Below, piece after piece: positions 42,914-50,747 of a stretch of 64,000 nucleotides of DNA. Positions within the stretch are counted from its first letter, which is position 1. Every line of letters starts with the position of its first letter. The position numbers were made by a program, and so were the translations under genes. Source of the stretch: Elusimicrobia bacterium GWA2_51_34 (GTDB taxonomy: Bacteria; Elusimicrobiota; Elusimicrobia; Elusimicrobiales; UBA9959); assembly GCA_001799565.1 (NCBI GenBank), contig MGTS01000014.1:109072-173071 (forward strand). Reading direction: 5' to 3'. Under the pieces are notes generated by a model. It saw nothing but the letters and a program-made list of their open reading frames with translations, searched no databases and was not told the DNA's origin.

Positions 42914-43501
42914 ATGAAACAGTGGAAAATGGTTTTTTTCGGGTTAATACTTTTTATTCCTTCAGGAGCATCCGCTTATGAAACCGAACGGATAAGCGGG
43001 TATAAAGGCGCCCGGTGGGGAATGTCTCCCGTTCAGGTGAAGAAAGTATTGAATTTAAAAGTGGCAAAAACGGCATATGCGCGTTCCAGCAAAATTCCTT
43101 ATAAAAATTCCGATTATGTCGGTTTTAATTTCGGCGGCTCCTTGATCCTGGAATGCTGGTTTTACCATGGAAAGTTATACCGTGTACGGCATCCATTCAA
43201 GGCTGGCGATATAAAAACTTACGATGTCCGCATGGCCCGTGAAGATAAGTATGGAAAACCGGCGATTGTCGGCGCCGGAAATATTCAAACAAAAGAATGT
43301 GACGCCAAAGGCGATGACACCGGCACGGAATGTTTTGTATGGAACGCAGGTATTTCGCGGATTACTTTGTGGGGAGGCATGACAGGATTATCCAAAGGAT
43401 ATGCCAGAAATGTAGATTATGAAGAAGTGATATCAGGCCAAAAAGCCAGGGACGAAGTAGAACTTAAAAAACATAAAAAAGAGGCAAAACGCGCCCAGTG
43501 A
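42914..43501 (+). CDS. Exported hypothetical protein
   Basis: The start at 42914 gives a 195-residue protein with a signal peptide (KQWKMVFFGLILFIPSGASA) and GGAGAG seven nt upstream; the longer frame from 42809 would put 35 odd residues before it. The mature part (KGARWGMSPVQVKKVLNLKV, SDYVGFNFGGSLILECWFY, LYRVRHPFKAGDIKTYDVRM) has the look of small periplasmic proteins that monitor a cargo, with a lysine-rich C-terminus. Family not recognised. Confidence 0.7.
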   Translation: MKQWKMVFFGLILFIPSGASAYETERISGYKGARWGMSPVQVKKVLNLKVAKTAYARSSKIPYKNSDYVGFNFGGSLILECWFYHGKLYRVRHPFKAGDIKTYDVRMAREDKYGKPAIVGAGNIQTKECDAKGDDTGTECFVWNAGISRITLWGGMTGLSKGYARNVDYEEVISGQKARDEVELKKHKKEAKRAQ

Positions 43502-43530
43502 TATATTGTTTGAATAGCCCATTTATAACA

Positions 43531-43604
43531 CATAGGTCTTAAAGCTATGCCGGCATAGGTCCTAGTGCCCATTACACTTAATAATATAGTTGGTAAAGTA
43601 TACT
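43531..43604 (+). promoter_or_regulatory. Conserved leader element, copy 2
   Basis: CATAGGTCT, then 23 nt later ATAGGTCCTAGTGCCC, then 44 nt later TAAAGTATAC, matching the blocks and spacings at 41311-41384. It ends directly at the ATG of the next gene. Confidence 0.6.
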
Positions 43605-43605
43605 T

Positions 43606-44508
43606 ATGCGCAATATACGATTGAAACATTACCAGGGGCGGATAATAACGGCAGTAATGCTCCTTGTAAGTTCGCAATTTGCGGCAGCGGGTGAGTCTAA
43701 GGCTTATGATGAGCTTTGTAATATGGCTGCTGCCGCCGGTATTCCGTCTGCTTTCACCGACTGGACGCCCGCGCAAGGAGCCTCTTCCCGCAGCAAACTT
43801 CCTGCTGAAGCTTATGGCGCCGGAATGGCCGGCCCGGCGGCCGCCCCGGACCGCGCGGTTGCTTATACGGCGGCACAGGCAAAGCGGCTTTCGGCCATGG
43901 CCAATGAGGGATTAACCCTGGTTAAAAGCATAAATGGCGGAATGGACAGGCAGGACCAATACCATTACTCGGGCGTTCCTTCTGTTGTCACGCGCGTATC
44001 ACCTGCCGAAGTCGGCGTCAAGCGGCACTGGACCTCTAACGCGCAGTACGCCGGGGTCCCAGTTGTGGACCTGATTGTGAAGAGCGGTTTATTGAAGGCC
44101 GGTCCGCGCCCGTACATAATCCCTGAGTCGCACAGGGCCGATTATTATTCTGATCTTCATGGCGTTTTTTTCACTACTCCGGAGTTTGACCCTTCGCAGC
44201 TCTGGATGGGGCTGGGAGCCGATTCTGATTATGTTGATTTTGTCGTTGACCCCGGCATGGGCGCGCTTTATCTGGCTCCGGGAAATTATCTGTTCCCCTG
44301 CCCGCAGAACACGCAAACATGGATCCGTGACGCATATTCAAAGTGGAAGGGAACCGGCGTGATGCCAAAGGGAATGGAAGGTATTTTCGCGCAGATTGAC
44401 AGCGAGGGCGGGTTGCAAGACGCGATTGATGTGCCTATTACCGTTGTGCGTTATCAGAAAAACGGCAAGGTCAAGGTCTTGCGCCCTGACCTTCTGGGAA
44501 AACCATAA
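43606..44508 (+). CDS. Exported hypothetical protein
   Basis: This 300-residue protein has a basic N-region and a signal peptide (GRIITAVMLLVSSQFAAAGE). The mature part has an alanine-rich linker and a globular C-terminal region with LWMGLGADSDYVDFVVDPGM and GALYLAPGNYLFPCPQNTQTW, likely a beta-rich domain. No family recognised. The first ATG follows the leader immediately; the next in-frame ATG (43657) would cut the n-region, so the first is preferred. Confidence 0.65.
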   Translation: MRNIRLKHYQGRIITAVMLLVSSQFAAAGESKAYDELCNMAAAAGIPSAFTDWTPAQGASSRSKLPAEAYGAGMAGPAAAPDRAVAYTAAQAKRLSAMANEGLTLVKSINGGMDRQDQYHYSGVPSVVTRVSPAEVGVKRHWTSNAQYAGVPVVDLIVKSGLLKAGPRPYIIPESHRADYYSDLHGVFFTTPEFDPSQLWMGLGADSDYVDFVVDPGMGALYLAPGNYLFPCPQNTQTWIRDAYSKWKGTGVMPKGMEGIFAQIDSEGGLQDAIDVPITVVRYQKNGKVKVLRPDLLGKP

Positions 44509-44526
44509 AAGGGCTGTTAAACTGAT

Positions 44527-45612
44527 TTATTGAATTTCAATAATTTTATATTTTCTGGTGCCGAGCCCTATGGCTTCCCCGTATTCCATGCAGGGCAGCC
44601 CGGAAACGCCGGTCTCACGCTTAAAAACATCAGAGGCATCCGCCGCTTTGCTTACAAGGTCGTAGCTGGCCTGGTCAAGCGCCACTGGATCGTTTGAGGC
44701 CAGTATCCCAATATCTCCCATAAAAGGTTTCGGCGCGCCGGAACGGCAATCGCAGGCGGCGGAAATATTCATAAGCAGGTTTATGTAGGTCATTTTTCGC
44801 CCGGCTGTCACCCCTTTAGCATACTCTGCCAGCTTTTCCTGGAAAACTATCCCGCCGGTGGACCGCTGGGCGCTTGCAATAGCCTTGTAAGGGCACATTT
44901 CGGCGCATTTGCCGCAGCCCGTGCATTTTGCCTCATCCACGGTAAAATCTTCCCTTATCGCGTTGACCGGGCATTCGGTTATGCAGAGACCGCACCGGAC
45001 GCATTTTGAATTGCGTATCCTGGGGAACAGCCCGGAGTGCTGGGCTTTTTTGCCGGAGGGTGAGCCGAAACCCATGGCCAGGTTCTTTATCGCTCCGCCG
45101 AAACCCGCACCGCCATGGCCCTTAAAATGGGAGATTACAAGGAATGAGCCGTACTTGTCCATATTGCGGCCTATTATTACCTTGTTGAAATATTTTCCGT
45201 TATAAGCAACGGCTTTTTCCCCGTCCGCGTCCAGTATGTCTATGGGGGCGTAAACCCAGCCATGTTCTTTGGCGGTGGCCAGATGTGCCTTTGTGTCTCC
45301 GCGCGATCCGCCGTAGAGCGTGTTGGTTTCAACAAACGTCCCTTTAAGCTCCTTTATCAGGCTTTTCAGCAGTTCAGGCGGAATAAAGTTCTCGTTTCCC
45401 TTTTCTCCGAAATGCACCTTCACGCCCAATTTGCCGGAAGGTTTAAATCCCAGTTTTTGATAGGCGGTTTTTAACGCTGCAGGGGAAATTGTTTTTGAAA
45501 AATAAACAGTCGCGGGTTTTACGGCGGGTGGCTGTTCTTTCGCGCCGGTGAAATAGAACAGACCGCCGTACAATACGGTAAAAAGCGTGAAAACTGCAAG
45601 GCCCTTTTTCAT
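44527..45612 (-). CDS. DUF362-type protein with two [4Fe-4S] clusters, membrane-anchored
   Basis: This protein of about 361 residues starts MKKGLAVFTLFTVLYGGLFY, a signal anchor. The DUF362 domain spans about 40-360 (KLGVKVHFGEKGNENFIPPE; FVETNTLYGGSRGDTKAHLA; FKGHGGAGFGGAIKNLAMGF). Inserted in it are two ferredoxin motifs, KCVRCGLCITECPVNAI and KCTGCGKCAEMCPYKAI. DUF362 proteins with ferredoxin inserts are common in anaerobes; their role in electron transfer or maturation is not established. A longer GTG start at 45636 is possible. Confidence 0.85.
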   Translation of the reverse strand: MKKGLAVFTLFTVLYGGLFYFTGAKEQPPAVKPATVYFSKTISPAALKTAYQKLGFKPSGKLGVKVHFGEKGNENFIPPELLKSLIKELKGTFVETNTLYGGSRGDTKAHLATAKEHGWVYAPIDILDADGEKAVAYNGKYFNKVIIGRNMDKYGSFLVISHFKGHGGAGFGGAIKNLAMGFGSPSGKKAQHSGLFPRIRNSKCVRCGLCITECPVNAIREDFTVDEAKCTGCGKCAEMCPYKAIASAQRSTGGIVFQEKLAEYAKGVTAGRKMTYINLLMNISAACDCRSGAPKPFMGDIGILASNDPVALDQASYDLVSKAADASDVFKRETGVSGLPCMEYGEAIGLGTRKYKIIEIQ

Positions 45613-45646
45613 ATTTGTGAAAAATTCAAATCGCACCTGAAAAATA

Positions 45647-46300
45647 CTAAATTATGCCGCCTTTCCGCCCATAAAAGAGTTTGGGGATTTCTTTTTCAAA
45701 AAACTCTTTTATTTCAGTCCAGGCCGCGGGTTTGAGCATTCTGGGCATCGGCTCTTTTTCCGCGTCCTCAAAATATACCAGCGCTTTCGCGGCCTGAACC
45801 GCAAAATTGGGGTGGTTCGGAAATTTTAGTTCCGCCCATTTGAAGAGATCGGTTGCTTTGTGCAACCGGCACATAAAAAACAAGTCAATGAAATCCTTTT
45901 TTGAGCCACGGCTTACCACGGCGCTCAGCTTCATGGCCGAGATGTCTTCAACGGAGGCGATTTTAAGCCCGGCCCATTTTGACGGCGGCTTAAGCAGTTC
46001 ATAAGGATAGTGGAAAAGGCTTACCGCGGTATTTCCAAGCCGCAAGTGGCAGGTTCCATCTTTCTCATCCAAAATTTCCACTTTGCCGGATATTTCAAGG
46101 GTTTTTTTCAGCGCTGTTCTGTCCGAATGGTTCAAAAGACAGTCCACTGAAAAAAGATCAAGGTCCAGCGATATCCTGTGCCCCAGCCGGAGAGCCAGGC
46201 CCGTGCCGCCGGCCAGATAAAAATTCCCACCCGCGGCCAAAGCCAGCCGTAGGGCCGCATCGCGCCCGGATTTATCCAGAACTTTTTTATGCCAGTTCAT
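45647..46300 (-). CDS. AbiEii/AbiGii-type nucleotidyltransferase toxin-like protein
   Basis: The start at 46300 has AGAGGTGAAA directly upstream; the longer open frame to 46414 is made of repeat sequence. The 217-residue product has the nucleotidyltransferase motif LAAGGNFYLAGGTGLALRLG and HRISLDLDLFSVDCL (GG...DxD), and KIASVEDISAMKLSAVVSRG (third acidic and Lys). AbiEii enzymes transfer nucleotides to tRNA and act as toxins. The HTH protein upstream on the same strand would be its partner. Confidence 0.85.
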   Translation of the reverse strand: MNWHKKVLDKSGRDAALRLALAAGGNFYLAGGTGLALRLGHRISLDLDLFSVDCLLNHSDRTALKKTLEISGKVEILDEKDGTCHLRLGNTAVSLFHYPYELLKPPSKWAGLKIASVEDISAMKLSAVVSRGSKKDFIDLFFMCRLHKATDLFKWAELKFPNHPNFAVQAAKALVYFEDAEKEPMPRMLKPAAWTEIKEFFEKEIPKLFYGRKGGII

Positions 46301-46320
46301 TTTCACCTCTTCCAATGCCT

Positions 46321-46360
46321 GCGCAGGCGCCGTATCAAGGGCTATGCCCATCAGACGGCC
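46321..46360 (+). repeat. Palindromic ~40-bp repeat (PAL40), copy 3, with second hairpin
   Basis: GCGCAGGCGCCGTATCA, core AGGGCTATGCCCA and TCAGACGGCC. It is followed at 46365-46390 by another palindrome, TTCCGGCG and CGCCGGAA. The unit lies at the junction of the two toxin-antitoxin genes and provides the antitoxin's last codons. Confidence 0.78.
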
Positions 46361-46874
46361 AGATTCCGGCGTTCCGCCACGCCGGAACTGGTTTTGGATT
46401 TGCACCCAGAACAAGCGACCATAGCCGGAGCGAGCGTGAACCTAAAAGCCGGGTACCGTCCGCCTCTATAAAAGTGGACAGTTCCCCCCGGCCATAGCGC
46501 TTAAAAATCCACTTTATCTCGCCTTGCCCTCCGTTTTCCAGCACGCGCGATATTACCAGGGTTTTGTCCCTTCCCGCGTTGAGCTGTGAAATCTCGTATT
46601 CGGGAAAAAGCGGTCCCAGCCTTTTTGGCAAAGGCTGGACGGCCAATGGGCTGCGCGCCGTCTGCTTCACCTTGGCGGCATCCAGCAGCCATTCTCCCAG
46701 AAGTTTTGCTTCCGGTTTGAGAAGTCCGGTTTTGATGTAGCGGTAAACCTGCCTGCGTGTGCGCCTCAAAATTAGTGCGGCCTGTGCAACCGTGAGCACC
46801 TCCCTGGTCCGCCCCCCCGCTTCCAGGAACAGCTCTCCGTTGCTTTTCTGTATAAGCGAAAGTTTAATCTTCAT
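46335..46874 (-). CDS. HTH protein paired with the AbiEii-like toxin (DUF6922-like C-terminus)
   Basis: This 179-residue protein has an N-terminal helix-turn-helix of the MerR/excisionase type (VLTVAQAALILRRTRRQVYR, then YIKTGLLKPEAKLLGEWLLD). The region LFPEYEISQLNAGRDKTLVI/SRVLENGGQGEIKWIFKRYG and LGSRSLRLWSLVLG resembles DUF6922, which often lies upstream of AbiEii-type genes. The natural end is probably near SLVLG; the last about 20 residues (KPVPAWRNAGIWPSDGHSP) are encoded by the PAL40 repeat. It would act as antitoxin and autoregulator. Confidence 0.78.
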   Translation of the reverse strand: MKIKLSLIQKSNGELFLEAGGRTREVLTVAQAALILRRTRRQVYRYIKTGLLKPEAKLLGEWLLDAAKVKQTARSPLAVQPLPKRLGPLFPEYEISQLNAGRDKTLVISRVLENGGQGEIKWIFKRYGRGELSTFIEADGTRLLGSRSLRLWSLVLGANPKPVPAWRNAGIWPSDGHSP

Positions 46875-46953
46875 TACATATAGTATGACATGAAAGTACT
46901 AAAAAGTCAATGCTTTTGCGGGTTTGGGGACGGCGGCAGGTTCCCTTGTCCGG

Positions 46954-47430
46954 TCAGCCCCGGCAGCCCCAGGCGGTTAAAATTTCACGGGCCATGTCTA
47001 CCATGGCGGGTAGCGCCTGTTTGGCTTCGGTGGTAAGGGTTTCACGGAATATTGTAGGGTCGCTTACCTCCATGCATACCACCTGAAGCTCCCCCGGAAA
47101 AGCCATGCCAAGCCGCTCTGCCAGCTCCAGAATATGCGGCAGCCCCGCCGCGTGCTGCGACGGCGCCACACAGCGGCGGAAATCCTCCCGGTCCCAGCGC
47201 AGAATCGTCCCTGCCGGACATTCGCCGGTGGCGGCCGCGTCAAGAATAATCACCCTTCCGTAAGGCTCAAGATGGTCCAGCAGCGGCAGCCCAGCCTCCC
47301 CGGTTTCCACCACCTCCACGCTACCGGAGAACTCCGTGCGCAAAAGCCTGGCCGCGTGGAAAGCCACGCCGTCATCTCCCAGGATGTCGTTGCCCAAGGC
47401 GAGGACCAGGGTCTGTTTAGGATGTTTCAT
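46954..47430 (-). CDS. [NiFe]-hydrogenase maturation protease
   Basis: The start at 47430 gives MKHPKQTLVLALGNDILGDD and a 158-residue protein of the HyaD/HycI/HoxW family. Marks are LGNDILGDDGVAFHAARLL (the first acidic Ni-binding region) and EPYGRVIILDAAATGECPAG (second Asp). The family cleaves the C-terminal extension of the large subunit after nickel insertion. A longer open frame to 47526 reads as PSVAFCC repeats and comes only from the 10-nt tandem array. It is downstream of mvhA, whose product carries a C-terminal extension after the L2 His. No other such gene is in the window, so it may also serve the group 4 hydrogenase. Confidence 0.9.
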   Translation of the reverse strand: MKHPKQTLVLALGNDILGDDGVAFHAARLLRTEFSGSVEVVETGEAGLPLLDHLEPYGRVIILDAAATGECPAGTILRWDREDFRRCVAPSQHAAGLPHILELAERLGMAFPGELQVVCMEVSDPTIFRETLTTEAKQALPAMVDMAREILTAWGCRG

Positions 47431-47437
47431 TGAATAT

Positions 47438-47628
47438 GTATAGCAACAGAAGGCAACGGAAGGCAACAGAAGGCAACAGAAGGCAACAGAAGGCAACAGA
47501 AGGCAACAGAAGGCAACGGAAGGCAACGGAAGGCTACGGAAGCAACTGAAAGTAAGAAAAGGAGTTGCTTATGCTCTTACTTGCTGTAGCCTTCAGTTGC
47601 TTTCTTTAGCTTTCCGTTGCTATCAATT
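47438..47628. repeat. Word-array hairpin element with 10-nt tandem tract (GCAAC family)
   Basis: About ten tandem copies of GCAACAGAAG/GCAACGGAAG (47445-47545) form the left arm, ending GCTACGGAAG, CAACTGAAAG, TAAG. The loop is AAAAGGAGTTGCTTATG. The right arm has CTTACTTGCTGTAGCC, TTCAGTTGCTTTC and TTTAGCTTTCCGTTGCTATC. It is the longest tract of this family and lies between mvhA and the protease gene. Confidence 0.88.
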
Positions 47629-49140
47629 ACGCCGTATCTCCCTGATAACTGCGCCTTTCAGGTCGCGCAAAGTTACTATCATGGGCATTTCGCCCGGCAG
47701 TGTGTGCGTGGCGCAGCCGAAGCACGGGTCGTAGGCCCGGAAAGCCATCTCCACCATGTTCAGCAGCCCGTCGTTAACTTTGCCTTCCTTTATAAGGCCT
47801 TTGGCCGCCTTATCCACGCTCATGGCTATACGCGCGGAATTATTCAGCGTAGCCACTATCAGGTTCGCCCGGCGTATAAGGCCTTTCTCGTCAGTCTCAT
47901 ATTGGTGTATAAGCGTGCCGCGCGGGGCTTCCACTACGCCTACGCCTATCTTCGGAGTTTTGGAGGGGATTGTACGGAATTCTTTGCCTGTTATTTCCGG
48001 GTCGTTTGTCAGTTCCACCATGCGTTCGGCGGCCTGTATCATTTCAACCACGCGCGCCCAGTGATTGGCCAGTGTATGGTGCACCGGCTTGCCGCCCAGC
48101 ACTTTAAAATATTCTTCATAAGCCTTCTGCGCTTCCGGTGTGGACATGCCTTCGGCCGCATTAAGCCGCGCCATGGGCGCCACGGCAAAAATTCCGCTGG
48201 AGTTTCCTTCAACGAAGCCGTTCCAGCCCACCTTTTTAAGGAAAGGAAACTTTATATAGCTCCATGGTTCCACGTGCTCCGAGATGTGTTCCAGGTAATC
48301 CCTGGCGGGGAATTTGGCGTATTCCTTGCCCTCGGGAGTAACCACGCGCAGTTCTCCGTCGTAGAAGCTCACCTTGTTGTTTTTATCCACCAGGCCCATG
48401 TAGTAGGTTTTATGCGTGAACATATCGGAGGTTATCAGTTTCACGTAAGCGTCGTTCTTTAAAACAATGTCGTGAAAGACCTGCAGGGTGAATTTAGCGA
48501 ATTCCAGGGCCTCTTTAGCCGTTTCCCGGAGTTTAGGCAGTTCTGAAGCGGAGATCCCCTTGGCCACGCCTCCGGGCAGGCCCATTACCGGGTGTATAAC
48601 CTTGCCGCCCGCGTAATTGATAATATCGCGGACGCGTCGGCGCATGGAGATAACTTTTTTGCCCACGTCCAAGCCTACTTTACCGATAACCCCAAGTATG
48701 TTACGCGATTCCTTGGGTGCGTCCGGACCTACTATAAAGTCCGGGCCTCCTAGAACATACACGTGCAGGGCGTGGTCCTCAAACATAAAAGCATTGTAAA
48801 CCAGCTCTCGTATTTTCCTGCCTACAGGGTGGCATTCCACGCCGTAAAGATCGTCCAGGGTCTTAGCTCCGGCCATATGATGCGCCGTGGGGCATACCCC
48901 GCAGATGCGCGAGGTAAGCTGCGGCATATCCTCGGACGGGCGTCCCTGGCAGAATACCTCAAAGCCACGCAGTTCCGGTATCTGCAGGTAGGCCCGGTCC
49001 ACGTTGCCCTGGTCGTTAAGGAATATCTCTATCTTGCCGTGCCCTTCCAGGCGCGTGATCGGGTCTATTGAAATAGTGCGCCGGCCGGAATTGGCCTGCT
49101 GGTGCGCCTGGTTCCAAACTTTCTGAGCGGTCTTGTCCAT
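47623..49140 (-). CDS. mvhA: F420-non-reducing-type [NiFe]-hydrogenase large subunit MvhA
   Basis: This 505-residue protein has the group 3 features: ISIDPITRLEGHGKIEIFLN at the N-terminus, L1 LTSRICGVCPTAHHMAGAKT (RxCGxCxxxH, about 76-95) and L2 AYDPCFGCATHTLPGEMPMI (DPCxxCxxH, about 470-489). About 27 residues follow the L2 His, so it should be processed by the protease encoded just downstream. It forms the H2-activating site of the MvhADG part of the complex. The 3' end overlaps the repeat element by a few bases. Confidence 0.95.
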   Translation of the reverse strand: MDKTAQKVWNQAHQQANSGRRTISIDPITRLEGHGKIEIFLNDQGNVDRAYLQIPELRGFEVFCQGRPSEDMPQLTSRICGVCPTAHHMAGAKTLDDLYGVECHPVGRKIRELVYNAFMFEDHALHVYVLGGPDFIVGPDAPKESRNILGVIGKVGLDVGKKVISMRRRVRDIINYAGGKVIHPVMGLPGGVAKGISASELPKLRETAKEALEFAKFTLQVFHDIVLKNDAYVKLITSDMFTHKTYYMGLVDKNNKVSFYDGELRVVTPEGKEYAKFPARDYLEHISEHVEPWSYIKFPFLKKVGWNGFVEGNSSGIFAVAPMARLNAAEGMSTPEAQKAYEEYFKVLGGKPVHHTLANHWARVVEMIQAAERMVELTNDPEITGKEFRTIPSKTPKIGVGVVEAPRGTLIHQYETDEKGLIRRANLIVATLNNSARIAMSVDKAAKGLIKEGKVNDGLLNMVEMAFRAYDPCFGCATHTLPGEMPMIVTLRDLKGAVIREIRRN

Positions 49141-49164
49141 GGTATGACTCCTAGATTTATAATT

Positions 49165-49297
49165 GTTTAAATTTATGGCAACAGAAAGCTACTGAATGCT
49201 ACGGAAAGCAACTGAAAGTAAGAGAACTATTTTATGCGGTGTTCTTACTTTCTGTAGCATTCAATTGCTTTCCTTTGCTTTCTGTTGCTATCTACTG
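49165..49297. repeat. Word-array hairpin element (GCAAC family)
   Basis: The left arm ATGGCAACAGAAAGC, TACTGAATGCTACGGAAAGC, AACTGAAAGTAAGAGAAC; the right arm GTTCTTACTTTCTGTAGC, ATTCAATTGCTTTCC, TTTGCTTTCTGTTGCTATC. Arms are complementary with a loop TATTTTATGCGGT. It lies between mvhG and mvhA. Confidence 0.88.
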
Positions 49298-50257
49298 TAA
49301 TTTTCGCCGTAACAGGCACTTTGAAAGGCCGTAGCGGTAGAAAGTTCCTATAGGGTCGGGAATGCCGTCCAGGACGGCGTCTATCTCTTTTACCTCTTTG
49401 GGGACGATGTTTGAGAATACCGAGGAAATGAATTTAGCGCCCTGGTCTTTTACCCGGGAAGTCGGGCCGAAACAGCCGGTGCATGCCATATTCCCGCCCG
49501 GGCAGAGGGCTTCGCAGCCGCCGCGGGTGGCCGGGCCCATGCACACTATCCCCTGGGCAAGAAGGCATTTTTCCGGGTCTATCTGTACCTGGTGTGGCCT
49601 TTTAAACTCGGTAAGAGCCAGGTCGGCGGGCTTGGAATCCTTGCGCTTACATTCCTCGCAAAGAGCTATGTCGGGCGAAAGCACCGTGCCTTTGGGCGGC
49701 AGCTTGCCGCTAAGCAGGGCCTGCACCGCGGCCATTATAAGCTTGGGTGTGGGCGGGCAGCCGGGCAGGTAATAATCCACTTCTATAACTTCGTCCAGCG
49801 CGCGCACCATGCTGTGAAAAGCGGGCAGGGTAAGCGTGCGGCCTTCATCCTGGCATTCCACCTGCGGGCGCACCTTGCCGGGGTTGTCGGTGCTGGGTGA
49901 ATCTTCGTAAACGTATTTAAGGATGGCCTCTTTGCTGGACTGGTTGGCCAGCGCCGGTATGCCGCCGGAGTTCGCGCAGGCGCCGAAAGAGACCACCACC
50001 AGGCTCTTTTTGCGCAGCAGGCGCACCCATTCTTCCTGTTCGGAGGTACGTACGGCGCCGTTAATGAAGGAAGCCACTATGGATTTATCGGGCCGGGCTT
50101 CAATATCGGATTTCTTAAAATCCATGGCCACGGGCCACAGTATTATGTCCACTGCCCCCACCACGGTAAGAATATCCTCGGCCAGGTCCACCACGGCTTC
50201 TTCGCAGCCGCCGCAGGACGCGCACCAGTAAAAAGCTACTTTGGGTTTATCGGGCAT
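49292..50257 (-). CDS. mvhG: Hydrogenase small subunit MvhG-like
   Basis: The start at 50257 is chosen for AAGGAGG nine nt upstream and overlaps mvhD by 11 nt. The 321-residue product carries the proximal cluster cysteines (FYWCASCGGCEEAVVDLAED; SFGACANSGGIPAL; YYLPGCPPTPKLIMAAV) and a C-terminal set (LCEECKRKDS; PEKCLLAQGIVCMGP; GCEALCPGGNMACTGCFGPT) that would bind two more [4Fe-4S] clusters, as in MvhG. It transfers electrons from the Ni-Fe site to MvhD. Confidence 0.94.
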   Translation of the reverse strand: MPDKPKVAFYWCASCGGCEEAVVDLAEDILTVVGAVDIILWPVAMDFKKSDIEARPDKSIVASFINGAVRTSEQEEWVRLLRKKSLVVVSFGACANSGGIPALANQSSKEAILKYVYEDSPSTDNPGKVRPQVECQDEGRTLTLPAFHSMVRALDEVIEVDYYLPGCPPTPKLIMAAVQALLSGKLPPKGTVLSPDIALCEECKRKDSKPADLALTEFKRPHQVQIDPEKCLLAQGIVCMGPATRGGCEALCPGGNMACTGCFGPTSRVKDQGAKFISSVFSNIVPKEVKEIDAVLDGIPDPIGTFYRYGLSKCLLRRKLQ

Positions 50258-50747
50258 GGACTGTTGCCTCCTTAGTGGAGCCGCCATTCACCTTGGTTTC
50301 CAGCTCCTCTATCTCTTTGTCCCATTCCTTGAATTTGCCGGGCAGGTTAAGGGGCCCTAGCGCCCGCACTTTTTCGGTCATATCGTTTACCACGGATCGC
50401 ACTTTGTCCCCCTCCGCGCCCGATATCCATTCCAGGCGGAAGCGGCCGTCGTAAATGCCCATGTCTTTCAGCATGCGCTCAAGCATGCGCATGCGGCGCA
50501 GCGTCTTGTAGTTGCCCTCGGCGTAATGGCAGTCGCCCGGGTGGCAGCCGCCCAGCAGCACTCCGTCGGCGCCGCGCGCGAAGGCCTCCAGCACGAACTG
50601 CGGGTCCACGCGGCCAGAACACATCACGCGTATAACGCTTACGTTCGGCGCATATTTAAGGCGCGACACACCGGCAAGGTCGGCGGCTGTGTAGGTGCAC
50701 CAGTTACAGAAAAAAGCCACTATCTTAGGTTCAAATTTTTCGGTCAT
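50247..50747 (-). CDS. mvhD: MvhD/FrhD-like [2Fe-2S] subunit
   Basis: This 166-residue protein has FFCNWCTYTAADLAGVSRL (CxxC, about 13-16), RVMCSGRVDPQFVLEAF and LLGGCHPGDCHYAEGNYK (CHPGDCHY, about 67-74), the motif of MvhD. The cluster links the hydrogenase to HdrA. It overlaps hdrA by 17 nt and mvhG by 11 nt. Length and motifs are complete. Confidence 0.94.
   Translation of the reverse strand: MTEKFEPKIVAFFCNWCTYTAADLAGVSRLKYAPNVSVIRVMCSGRVDPQFVLEAFARGADGVLLGGCHPGDCHYAEGNYKTLRRMRMLERMLKDMGIYDGRFRLEWISGAEGDKVRSVVNDMTEKVRALGPLNLPGKFKEWDKEIEELETKVNGGSTKEATVHAR

Noticed and set aside
47431..47526. N-terminal extension of the protease reading PSVAFCC three times
   Set aside because: It is translated from the 10-nt tandem tract, and the family starts at the downstream ATG with the nucleophile-free metal motif LGNDILGDD nearby.
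47445..47545. Regular 10-nt repeats resembling a CRISPR-like or satellite array
   Set aside because: There are no unique spacers between units and no cas genes in the window; the tract is one arm of a hairpin element.
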